Positions 57,191 to 64,000 of a stretch of 64,000 bases of DNA are shown here, one piece after another. The notes beneath the pieces are model-generated. The model was not told where the DNA came from. It made no database searches and worked only from the letters and a program-made list of their open reading frames with translations. The stretch is from Fulvivirga sp. (GTDB taxonomy: Bacteria; Bacteroidota; Bacteroidia; Cytophagales; Cyclobacteriaceae). The stretch spans positions 1 through 64,000 of the forward strand of contig JANQLQ010000147.1 of assembly GCA_028280565.1 (NCBI GenBank), written 5' to 3'. Position 1 is the first letter of the stretch, and each line of letters opens with the position of its first letter. The position numbers and the translations under genes are program-made.

Positions 57191-57529
57191 ATGAATTTGG
57201 AAAATACACAAGTACAAATGCGGAAAGGTATTCTTGAATACTGCATCCTGCATATCATTTCCCGCGGTGAGGTATATGCCTCAGACATGCTTGAAGAACT
57301 TACATCTGCAAAAATAATGGTTGTGGAAGGTACGCTGTACCCATTGCTGACCCGGCTGAGAAAGGCCGGCCTGGTCGAGTACAAATGGGTTGAGTCTAGT
57401 TCGGGACCACCCCGTAAGTATTACACACTTACGGAGGACGGTGGGACTTTTTTGAATAGCCTAAATGAGACCTGGAAAGGTCTCGTGAAATCTACCCGGC
57501 TGATCACCTCAAAAAAGACCACGAAGTAA
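57191..57529 (+). CDS. PadR family transcriptional regulator
   Basis: This 112-residue regulator has a winged-helix domain (MRKGILEYCILHIISRGEVYA, LTSAKIMVVEGTLYPLLTRL, GLVEYKWVESSSGPPRKYYTLTEDG in the wing) and a short C-terminal dimerisation helix. It is 31 bp ahead of the PspC gene, an arrangement typical of Bacteroidota PadR-PspC stress modules. The upstream palindrome at 57079-57099 is its likely operator. Confidence 0.93.
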   Translation: MNLENTQVQMRKGILEYCILHIISRGEVYASDMLEELTSAKIMVVEGTLYPLLTRLRKAGLVEYKWVESSSGPPRKYYTLTEDGGTFLNSLNETWKGLVKSTRLITSKKTTK

Positions 57530-57560
57530 TCACGAAAACTCAACCATAAAGCAAACAACA

Positions 57561-59945
57561 ATGAAAAAAAATATCAGTATCAACATTAGCGGGATCATTT
57601 TTCACATCGAAGAGGATGCATACGAAGAGTTGAAGGCTTACCTAGACTCTATCAACGCTTACTTTTCAACGTTCGATGACAATCAAGAGATCATCGCAGA
57701 CATAGAGAGCCGGATGGCCGAGATCTTCCTGTCTAAGCTTAATGAAGACAAGCAGGTGATCACCCAAGAGGATGTAAAAAGTTTGATCGCCACCATGGGC
57801 AGCATCCGTGACTTCCAAGCCGTAGAAGAGCCATTACTCGAAGAAGAACCCCGTGTAGAAGAAGAACAAGCACCTGGCGATGGCCCGAAAAGATTATTTA
57901 GAGATCAGAAAAGAAAGATCATAGGCGGGGTATGCGCCGGTATAGCACATTATTTTAATGTAGATCCCCTGTGGATCCGGTTGGTATTCTTGCTCTTATT
58001 GATAGGATATGGTATCATTTTCATCGTATACATCATCATGTGGATCGTTTTTCCCGGTAATGAGTCCCTTTCCGAGGATAAGAGCGTTAAGAAAATGTAT
58101 CGCGACCCGGATAAACAGGTACTCGGCGGGGTAGCCTCGGGGATGGCGGCCTACTTTGGAATAGAAGCGGCCATAATTCGGCTGATCTTTGTGCTGTCTA
58201 TCTTCCTGGGAGGTACCGGGCTCATCGCATACATAGTGCTCTGGATCATTTTACCGGAAGCGAAGTCCATCACGGATAAAGTAAAAATGAAAGGGGAGCC
58301 GGTGACGTTGTCTAACATTGAGACCAATGTAAAAAAGAGCATGAATGTGAAAAGCGATGAAGATGAAAACATCTTTGTCAAGATATTACTGTTCCCCTTC
58401 CGGCTTATCGCCGCTATTATTTCCGGGATAGGCAGGATACTCGGGCCACTCATGCTCTTTTTGGTGGATTTTACCAGGATCATTATCGGGATCTTCCTGA
58501 TCTTTATCGGCTTGGTAGTGGTTTTTTCCATGGTAGTGAGCCTAGGCGCCCTGCTGGGGATCTTTTCCACCGGGATGTGGGACCACAGCTTTGTTTGGGG
58601 AGATATCGGGTTCCCTATAGAATTAGTCCCTGAAAGTTTCCCGATGTTCACAGCGCTGGCCGGTTTCCTTGTCGTACTGGTGCCTAGTATTTTCCTTATG
58701 CTGCTGGGTTCATCGATGATCGCCAAAAAGATCGTTTTTAATACCTCTACCGGCTGGACTCTATTCGCGTTATTCATCATCAGCGTGGCGATCTTAAGTG
58801 TCAACGTACCGGGTATAGCTTACAAATTCCGGGAAGATGGTGAGTATACCGTCACCGAAACGTATGATCTTGCCGATAAGACGGCCATTTTGAGGATCAA
58901 CGAAGTGGGTATGGAAGATTACGAAGTGGCTACCCTCACGATCCGGGGCTATGAAGGTAAGGAGTACAAGCTCGAAAAGAACTTCGAAGCCCAAGGAAGT
59001 TCCAGGAGAAATGCCATAGAAAATGCCAAAATGATCACCTACAATGTAGAGGTCGCCGATTCAATCCTTTACTTCGACTCGAACATACAATTCAAAGAAG
59101 AGGCCATCTTCAGGGCACAAAGCTTAGATATGTACTTATACGTTCCATACAATAGCCGGTTTATGATGGAAGAGGAACTACGTCATATTCTTAGGAATAC
59201 GATCTATGTGAATGGCTACCGGGTATCGGACATGGAAGACAACACGTGGACCTTTACCGAGGCCGAAGGACTCGTATGCCTGTCCTGTGAAGAAAATGAC
59301 GATTACAATTCTACGGTATTAGAAGGCGAGCGGTATGACCGTACTATGAAATTCACAGATTTTCAAGACCTTGTCATTCGAGGGGCTTATACGATAGATA
59401 TCGTCAAATCCAATAAATATATGGTCTTGCTCAAAGGAAGAACCCCGGACTTGAACCAAGTGGAGATCCGGGAGGATGGCGATCAGTTACGGATATATTG
59501 GAACGACCGGTACGCCTATGACCGGTCAAGCCTACGCCAAAAGGAGGTCAAAATGGTCATTTTGATGCCGTATCTCCATGAGCTCGAGCTTAAGGGCGCC
59601 TCGAAAGTCTACATCGACGATCTACGGCAGCGCGATCTGCGACTTGAATTGGATGGTGCCTCTTTCTTAAAAGCAAATGTAAACATTGATAACCTCGAAA
59701 TCGATGCTTCCGGGGCATCCGAGATCGAGTTGGAGGGGTCTGGGATGGAACTTATGGCTGACATTCGCGGGGCTTCTCAACTCGAGGCCTATGACTATGA
59801 AGTAAAAAGGGCCACGATAGAGGCGGGTGGGGCAGCCGGTGCCCGGGCTTTTGTCACGGATGAGATCATCATGGATGAGTCTTTCATCAGTAATATTAAG
59901 TTTAGAGGAGGTGCGAAAATTGTGAAAGACAGTGACGAAAATTAA
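57561..59945 (+). CDS. Double-PspC membrane protein with C-terminal beta domain
   Basis: This 794-residue protein begins with a helical cytoplasmic domain (about 1-90, ISINISGIIFHIEEDAYEEL), then two PspC domains (about 107-165 with IGGVCAGIAHYFNVDPLWIR, and 175-233 with LGGVASGMAAYFGIEAAIIR), further membrane helices to about 415 and a C-terminal beta-helix-like GIN/DUF2807 head domain (about 590-790: FQDLVIRGAYTIDIV, LELKGASKVYIDDL, IEASGA-type repeats). PspC proteins sense envelope stress; fused PspC-DUF2807 versions are common in this phylum with a PadR regulator, as here. Confidence 0.9.
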   Translation: MKKNISINISGIIFHIEEDAYEELKAYLDSINAYFSTFDDNQEIIADIESRMAEIFLSKLNEDKQVITQEDVKSLIATMGSIRDFQAVEEPLLEEEPRVEEEQAPGDGPKRLFRDQKRKIIGGVCAGIAHYFNVDPLWIRLVFLLLLIGYGIIFIVYIIMWIVFPGNESLSEDKSVKKMYRDPDKQVLGGVASGMAAYFGIEAAIIRLIFVLSIFLGGTGLIAYIVLWIILPEAKSITDKVKMKGEPVTLSNIETNVKKSMNVKSDEDENIFVKILLFPFRLIAAIISGIGRILGPLMLFLVDFTRIIIGIFLIFIGLVVVFSMVVSLGALLGIFSTGMWDHSFVWGDIGFPIELVPESFPMFTALAGFLVVLVPSIFLMLLGSSMIAKKIVFNTSTGWTLFALFIISVAILSVNVPGIAYKFREDGEYTVTETYDLADKTAILRINEVGMEDYEVATLTIRGYEGKEYKLEKNFEAQGSSRRNAIENAKMITYNVEVADSILYFDSNIQFKEEAIFRAQSLDMYLYVPYNSRFMMEEELRHILRNTIYVNGYRVSDMEDNTWTFTEAEGLVCLSCEENDDYNSTVLEGERYDRTMKFTDFQDLVIRGAYTIDIVKSNKYMVLLKGRTPDLNQVEIREDGDQLRIYWNDRYAYDRSSLRQKEVKMVILMPYLHELELKGASKVYIDDLRQRDLRLELDGASFLKANVNIDNLEIDASGASEIELEGSGMELMADIRGASQLEAYDYEVKRATIEAGGAAGARAFVTDEIIMDESFISNIKFRGGAKIVKDSDEN

Positions 59946-60054
59946 CGGCTGATCTTCGGTGGTATGCTTCCGGCTCACTCATGGCTACCCCATGAAAACG
60001 GAAACATACCACCAGGCAACATCATTCCCGGCTTTTTTTGCTTACTTTACTGCT

Positions 60055-60501
60055 ATGAAGCGAGCCCTTCAAATGATTATGTTTTTATCAGTCGTGGCAC
60101 TTTCCTGCCACTCGGCACAACAGGATGCTGCACAAGGCATTAGGGGTAAAGTTACTTGGTTTGAGGGGGACCTTATGCCCGGTCCGGGCCGCGATATCCC
60201 AACCGGCAAACCCATAGAACGTACGATACTGATCTACCCGTTAACGAACCTTAGCCAGGTCAAAGGGAGTGCACCACTTTTCGAAAGCGTGGCACATGAA
60301 CCGTTGCAGCGTATACGCAGCAATGCCGAAGGTACTTTTACGGCAAACCTGGCGCCCGGCTTCTATTCGATCCTTATCAAGGAAGACGAAGGGCTTTTCG
60401 CCAATTTCTTTGATGGTAATGACAACATCCATCCGGTAGAAGTTAAACAGGGCACCTTTACCCAGGTAGAGATCGAGGTAAACTACAAAGCAGCATACTA
60501 A
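60055..60501 (+). CDS. Small secreted protein, probable lipoprotein with carboxypeptidase-like regulatory fold
   Basis: This roughly 148-residue protein begins MKRALQMIMFLSVVALSCHSAQ: a hydrophobic signal ending in a Cys that may be a lipoprotein cleavage site, though the lipobox ALSC is imperfect. The remainder (GIRGKVTWFEGDLMPGPG, LAPGFYSILIKEDEGLFANFF) resembles a CarboxypepD regulatory-like beta-sandwich. The frame begins at 59959; the internal ATG gives the proper signal peptide. It lies between the PspC and the Gfo/Idh genes; function unknown. Confidence 0.75.
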   Translation: MKRALQMIMFLSVVALSCHSAQQDAAQGIRGKVTWFEGDLMPGPGRDIPTGKPIERTILIYPLTNLSQVKGSAPLFESVAHEPLQRIRSNAEGTFTANLAPGFYSILIKEDEGLFANFFDGNDNIHPVEVKQGTFTQVEIEVNYKAAY

Positions 60502-60517
60502 AATACAGGGAACGACA

Positions 60518-61498
60518 ATGATAAATTGGGGCATCATGGGTACTGGTAAAATTGCCGGTAAATTTGCTGAAGACTTCAAACACGTTGAAAACGCCAGCTT
60601 AGTGGCTGTAGGCTCCCGGGCAGAAAGCTCGGCCGGGTCCTTTGCCAGGGACCATAATATCCCAAGGTACCATGCCAGCTATGAACAATTGGTACAAGAC
60701 CCGGGGATAGACGTCGTTTATATTTCTACACCTCACAATTTGCATTGTGAAAATACACTTTTGTGCCTTGAGCATGGCAAATCCGTACTCTGTGAAAAGC
60801 CAATTGCGGTCAACCGTGGAGAATTGGATACCATGACCCAGCTTGCCCAAAGCAAAGGCCTGTTTTTAATGGAAGCCATGTGGACCTACTTCCTACCCGC
60901 CATTCGCCAGGCGCAAGCATGGATAGCCGAAGGGAAAATAGGCCCGGTACAACACATCAAAGCTGATTTTGGCTTCAAGGCACCTTATGACCCCGAGAAA
61001 AGACTTTTCAATCCCGCTTTAGCGGGGGGCGCCCTGTTGGACGTGGGCATTTACCCTATTGCTTTTTCACTCCTTTTCGCGCCGCCTGGCGTTGAGCATG
61101 TATCTGTAAGTTCTACAAAAGCCCCTACGGGTGTTGACCTCACCGATATTTACTCGATCCTTTTTAGCAATAACACCACGGCCGACTTATCCTGCTCCCT
61201 AGGGCATGCGTTTACGAATGATGGTTTTATTTATGGTAAAAAAGGTTATATCGAATTACCTGTTTTTTGGAAAAGCTCCAAGGCCATTCTCCACCTTTAC
61301 GATGAAGAGCAGCCAGTGGTCTTTGAAGATCATAGGACCACAAACGGTTATAACTTTGAAACGGACGAAGTGACCCGCGCTCTTATAAATAACAAAACCG
61401 AAAGCGAGGTGATGCCGCTTTCTAAAAGCCATGAGTTATTGGCAATCATGGATGATATCCGCAACAAAATCGGTCTTCGTTACCCTTTTGAGTCATAG
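60518..61498 (+). CDS. Gfo/Idh/MocA family oxidoreductase
   Basis: This 326-residue NAD(P)-dependent oxidoreductase of sugars or related alcohols has the N-terminal Rossmann motif WGIMGTGKIAGKFAEDF, the VLCEKPIAVN signature and DVGIYPIAFSLLF in the C-terminal domain. Similar short members act as dihydrodiol or sugar dehydrogenases. It starts 17 bp after the preceding small gene; followed by a hairpin repeat. The substrate cannot be inferred. Confidence 0.9.
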   Translation: MINWGIMGTGKIAGKFAEDFKHVENASLVAVGSRAESSAGSFARDHNIPRYHASYEQLVQDPGIDVVYISTPHNLHCENTLLCLEHGKSVLCEKPIAVNRGELDTMTQLAQSKGLFLMEAMWTYFLPAIRQAQAWIAEGKIGPVQHIKADFGFKAPYDPEKRLFNPALAGGALLDVGIYPIAFSLLFAPPGVEHVSVSSTKAPTGVDLTDIYSILFSNNTTADLSCSLGHAFTNDGFIYGKKGYIELPVFWKSSKAILHLYDEEQPVVFEDHRTTNGYNFETDEVTRALINNKTESEVMPLSKSHELLAIMDDIRNKIGLRYPFES

Positions 61499-61510
61499 TG
61501 TTGATAGGTT

Positions 61511-61620
61511 GAGTAATGAGTCTTTAGTCTTGAGTAGGCTATTGAGAATACCCTTCGGAAAGAAAGCAAGTTTTACCGTTTCTCCGTTGGCTATTCACTA
61601 CTCAATACTATGGACTAAAT
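61511..61620. repeat. Hairpin repeat, family D, copy 2
   Basis: Arms near 61511-61545 and 61590-61620 are imperfect complements and contain TTAGTCTTGAGTAG and CACTACTCAATACTATGGACTAA. The common words with 56893-57040 are (C/T)TTAGTCTTGAGT and CCATAGT/ACTATGG. It fills the gap between the Gfo/Idh and sigma factor genes. Confidence 0.5.
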
Positions 61621-61718
61621 CACACCCCAGGCAAACCGTTTATTGTTAAATAATTGATTATTAAAAAGTTGAACCTAGTAAAGTAGAACTAGCGGCTTCC
61701 TTCTTTTTTTCCTCCCCC

Positions 61719-61748
61719 GTGCAACCCTTCTTTAGTATATTGCATCTA
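61719..61748 (+). promoter_or_regulatory. ECF-type promoter of the sigma factor operon
   Basis: GTGCAACC (61719-61726) and TGCATCTA (61741-61748), about 15 bp apart, match the GCAAC-type -35 and the CATCTA/CGTCTA -10 commonly seen upstream of Bacteroidota ECF sigma genes. The gene starts 19 bp later. This suggests that the factor transcribes its own operon. Confidence 0.65.
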
Positions 61749-61767
61749 CCGGGTGAGAACGCACTAA

Positions 61768-62337
61768 ATGACACTGAAGATTTACAGATCTGGGGAAGAT
61801 ATACTTTTAAAAAAATGCCGGAAACAAGATAGCCAAGCGCAGAAGGAGTTATACAACACGTATGCTTCTACCATGCTGGGTGTCTGCTGCCGGTACATCA
61901 AGGACTTTGACCAAGCGGAAGATGTTATGATCGGGGGCTTTGTAAAAGTATTTGACCGGATCGGCCAGTTCAAAGGTGAAGGAAGTTTTGAAGGATGGAT
62001 CAGGAGGATCATGGTAAACGAAGCCCTTACGTACATCAGGAAGAATAAGAAAATGTATTTGGAAGTGGATATTGAAGCAGCAGACAGGGAGCCTAACTAT
62101 CGTACACTGGACAGTGAATTAGAGGCCAATGACTTGCTGAAACTGGTACAGCAGCTTCCCACGGGGTATCGCACCGTCTTCAACCTGTATGCCATCGAGG
62201 GATACTCCCATAAGGAGATTGCGGAGCAATTGGGCATTAGTGAGAATACTTCGAAATCCCAATTAAGCAGGGCAAGGGTTTTGTTACAGAAACAATTGCT
62301 AAAAACAGAGCAGATGCTAAATCAAAATATGAAGTAG
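61768..62337 (+). CDS. ECF RNA polymerase sigma factor
   Basis: This 189-residue sigma-70-family protein has region 2 (QAEDVMIGGFVKVFDRIGQF, GWIRRIMVNEALTYIRKNKK) that opens the -10 element and region 4 (LPTGYRTVFNLYAIEGYSHK, ISENTSKSQLSRARVLLQKQ) that binds the -35 element. It starts 19 bp after an ECF-like promoter. The adjacent genes for a membrane protein and an outer-membrane protein overlap in sequence, suggesting one operon. Confidence 0.94.
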   Translation: MTLKIYRSGEDILLKKCRKQDSQAQKELYNTYASTMLGVCCRYIKDFDQAEDVMIGGFVKVFDRIGQFKGEGSFEGWIRRIMVNEALTYIRKNKKMYLEVDIEAADREPNYRTLDSELEANDLLKLVQQLPTGYRTVFNLYAIEGYSHKEIAEQLGISENTSKSQLSRARVLLQKQLLKTEQMLNQNMK

Positions 62338-62340
62338 GTG

Positions 62341-63195
62341 ATGAGTAGCAAAGAATTAGATAAGCTTTTTAGAGATAAGCTGGAGACGTTAAAGCAAGCG
62401 CCTTCCAATGACGCTTGGACGAAAATACAAGGACAAGTAGCTGGTAAAAATAAAAAAGTGGCCTGGCCTTATCTTAAGATTGCCGCTGCCATCCTCCTTT
62501 TGATTGCCGTGGTCAGTGTTTTCAAATTCGTGGACAGGAAAGGTGAGAAGCAAAAATTGACGGCCATTCCCCCATCAAACAACCCCTTGCCTAACCCTGT
62601 CACCGCTGGAAAGGACACGATGAAGGGGCCAGGAGAGGAACAAAGCTCCCCCCCGTTGATCGCAACTCGTGAAAAGGCAACTAAAGCAACACCTTCGGCG
62701 GGATCTGAAAAAGAACAGTCAAAAGAAACGGGAGGCATTCAAGAAGCAAAAGTTCCTCAAAAGGAAGTAGCGCTTACACCTTCACAAAAACCCCGGCAAA
62801 AGGATAAAACGGGCGAAGCGTCACCTATAACCCCTGCTGTACAGGCCTTATCCCCTCCCGGCAACAACGAAACTTTAGCAAAAATACACAAGGACGAAAC
62901 ACCTGCCCTAAATCCAAACAAGACCCAAGAAGACCTGCTGGCGGGAGAAGATAAGCCAACGCCTGCAGCAACGGGCAGGACCTTAGTGTTTGACATCGAG
63001 GAATTTGATATGAAAAACGCCGTAGCGGCTGTAGATGAAGCGCCGGAAGACCCTAAAAAGAGCGGTTTTAAGAAGATTGTTGACATTATTAAAAGTGTAA
63101 AAGAAGGCGACGGGGCATTGGCAGAGCTAAGGGAAGCAAAGAACAACTTGCTTGCCCTGGACACAAAAGAAAAAGAATATGATCACTCAAAATAA
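62341..63195 (+). CDS. Membrane protein, probable anti-sigma factor-like
   Basis: This roughly 284-residue protein has a short cytoplasmic N-terminus (KELDKLFRDKLETLKQAPSN, DAWTKI), one transmembrane helix (about 42-62, PYLKIAAAILLLIAVVSVFK) and a long Pro/Lys/Thr-rich periplasmic region without recognised domain. The start is ATG at 62341, three bases after a GTG alternative. The position directly after the ECF sigma gene and the single-pass topology suggest an anti-sigma role; no ZAS motif is visible, so this is an inference. Confidence 0.75.
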   Translation: MSSKELDKLFRDKLETLKQAPSNDAWTKIQGQVAGKNKKVAWPYLKIAAAILLLIAVVSVFKFVDRKGEKQKLTAIPPSNNPLPNPVTAGKDTMKGPGEEQSSPPLIATREKATKATPSAGSEKEQSKETGGIQEAKVPQKEVALTPSQKPRQKDKTGEASPITPAVQALSPPGNNETLAKIHKDETPALNPNKTQEDLLAGEDKPTPAATGRTLVFDIEEFDMKNAVAAVDEAPEDPKKSGFKKIVDIIKSVKEGDGALAELREAKNNLLALDTKEKEYDHSK

Positions 63196-64000
63196 GGTAA
63201 CAACACTACTGGCATTACGCTTGATCACTATCATGATCCTTTTAGCCTCCTCTTGGTCGGCAAAAGCTCAAAATGGTACGGATTCATTGATCATAAATGT
63301 GGGTAAAAGCCAAATCATCTTTTTGGTCAGGGATAAGGAGGACTTAGAGACTCTCAAAAACTATGACCTCAACCAGGTCTTGGAAAAACTCAGCCTCGAG
63401 CTCGACGCCGACTCGACGCTGACTTCGGGGAACGGCACAGTGTCTGACACCACCATCGTAGTAGAAGAGGCGGAAGAAGAACTGGTAACGGATAACCGGC
63501 AGGTGGAAGACCTGGAGCACTGGGAGGAGCGAGAACGCTCCGATGAAGATGAAGACCGCTACAGCAGGCGACGTAGAAGGGGTTACAGCCGACACTTTTT
63601 TAATTTGGAGTTGGGAACTAACAATTATTTGGAAGACGGTGAGTTCCCCGATGAAAATAACGAACCTTATGCCGTTCGCCCTTGGGGCTCCTGGTATGTG
63701 GGTTTAGTCTCTGTGAACCAAACCTACTTGGGAGGGTCGTTCCTCATCGAATGGGGACCTAGTGTGACCTGGTATAACTTCAAGTTCGAAGATGACGCGG
63801 CAAGGATCATAGATGGAGACGAGACTACCTTTATCCTGGATCCCGATACCGAAACGAACTTCGAAAAAAGCAAGCTTACCGTAGCCTATGTGAATTTTTC
63901 AGTGGTACCGATGTTCATGTCCCGGAAAGACATTCGTAGAAACCGATCACGGCGGTTTTATGACAAGAAAGATGAAGACTCCGGTTTTCGTTTCGGGCTC
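63179..64000 (+). CDS. Outer-membrane beta-barrel protein (partial, runs off the window)
   Basis: The frame is open from 63179 to the window end, 274 codons, and overlaps the preceding gene by 17 bp. It encodes a signal peptide (MITQNKVTTLLALRLITIMI... ending SAKAQ), an acidic and Arg-rich region (about 90-140, RYSRRRRRGYSRHFF) and then barrel-like strands (FFNLELGTNNY, GSWYVGLVSVNQTYLGGSF, LIEWGPSVTWYNF). It looks like a PorT-type or other T9SS/outer-membrane barrel, but the C-terminus is missing. It is likely part of the sigma-factor regulon. Confidence 0.8.
   Translation, partial: MITQNKVTTLLALRLITIMILLASSWSAKAQNGTDSLIINVGKSQIIFLVRDKEDLETLKNYDLNQVLEKLSLELDADSTLTSGNGTVSDTTIVVEEAEEELVTDNRQVEDLEHWEERERSDEDEDRYSRRRRRGYSRHFFNLELGTNNYLEDGEFPDENNEPYAVRPWGSWYVGLVSVNQTYLGGSFLIEWGPSVTWYNFKFEDDAARIIDGDETTFILDPDTETNFEKSKLTVAYVNFSVVPMFMSRKDIRRNRSRRFYDKKDEDSGFRFGL

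Overview
The window looks like a chromosomal segment of a Bacteroidota bacterium, most likely in the Cytophagales. The support is: type IX secretion (T9SS) proteins (a PorZ-like propeller protein and a coupled PorU2/PorV2 pair), promoters of the Bacteroidota type (TTTG, about 19 bp, TAnnTTTG), the RodA/PBP2/MreDCB/PurH block, YfiR-family proteins, a fused PspC protein, and ribosomal genes packed without clear Shine-Dalgarno sites. I saw no rRNA or tRNA gene, CRISPR array, transposase or prophage.

Layout. 1-5.2 kb (minus strand): repeats, two tandem YfiR paralogues each with its own terminator, then carboxyltransferase, SDR and M42 peptidase genes. 5.5-7.5 kb (plus): Ppx/GppA phosphatase and an Ldh-family dehydrogenase. 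7.5-8.2 kb: repeat-filled gap. 8.2-12.2 kb (minus): outer-membrane barrel, DivIC/FtsB-like protein, MOSC protein, enolase, CarA. 12.3-26.9 kb (minus): a continuous S10-spc-alpha supercluster with 25 ribosomal protein genes plus secY, map, infA and rpoA. It has a canonical promoter in front of rplC, a second promoter before rpsH and a strong terminator after rplQ. rpsJ (S10) is not at its usual place before rplC.

27.2-31.1 kb (minus): recO, PorZ-like protein, thymidine kinase, 2Fe-2S ferredoxin, then an unknown plus-strand gene. 32.3-39.4 kb (minus): the rod-shape elongasome rodA-mrdA-mreD-mreC-mreB followed by purH. 39.7-43.6 kb: an XRE regulator flanked by direct repeats, an unusual array of CCCCCGG motifs phased at about 21 bp, and a SNF2-family helicase. 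43.6-46.7 kb: PurN and a UbiA-family prenyltransferase between repeat-rich gaps. 46.7-50.4 kb: a response regulator and a propeller-type hybrid-length sensor kinase, bracketed by two copies of a 195-bp repeat. 50.6-56.8 kb: PorU2 and PorV2.

57-64 kb (plus): a PadR-PspC stress module with a palindromic operator candidate, a small lipoprotein-like gene, a Gfo/Idh oxidoreductase, and an ECF sigma factor operon with an apparent self-recognised promoter, a membrane protein resembling an anti-sigma factor, and an outer-membrane protein that runs off the window.

Most of the window is core housekeeping. The least explained material is intergenic: at least five families of short non-coding repeats (two with perfect 11-bp terminal inverted repeats) and the 21-bp phased array at 40.5-40.8 kb next to the XRE gene.
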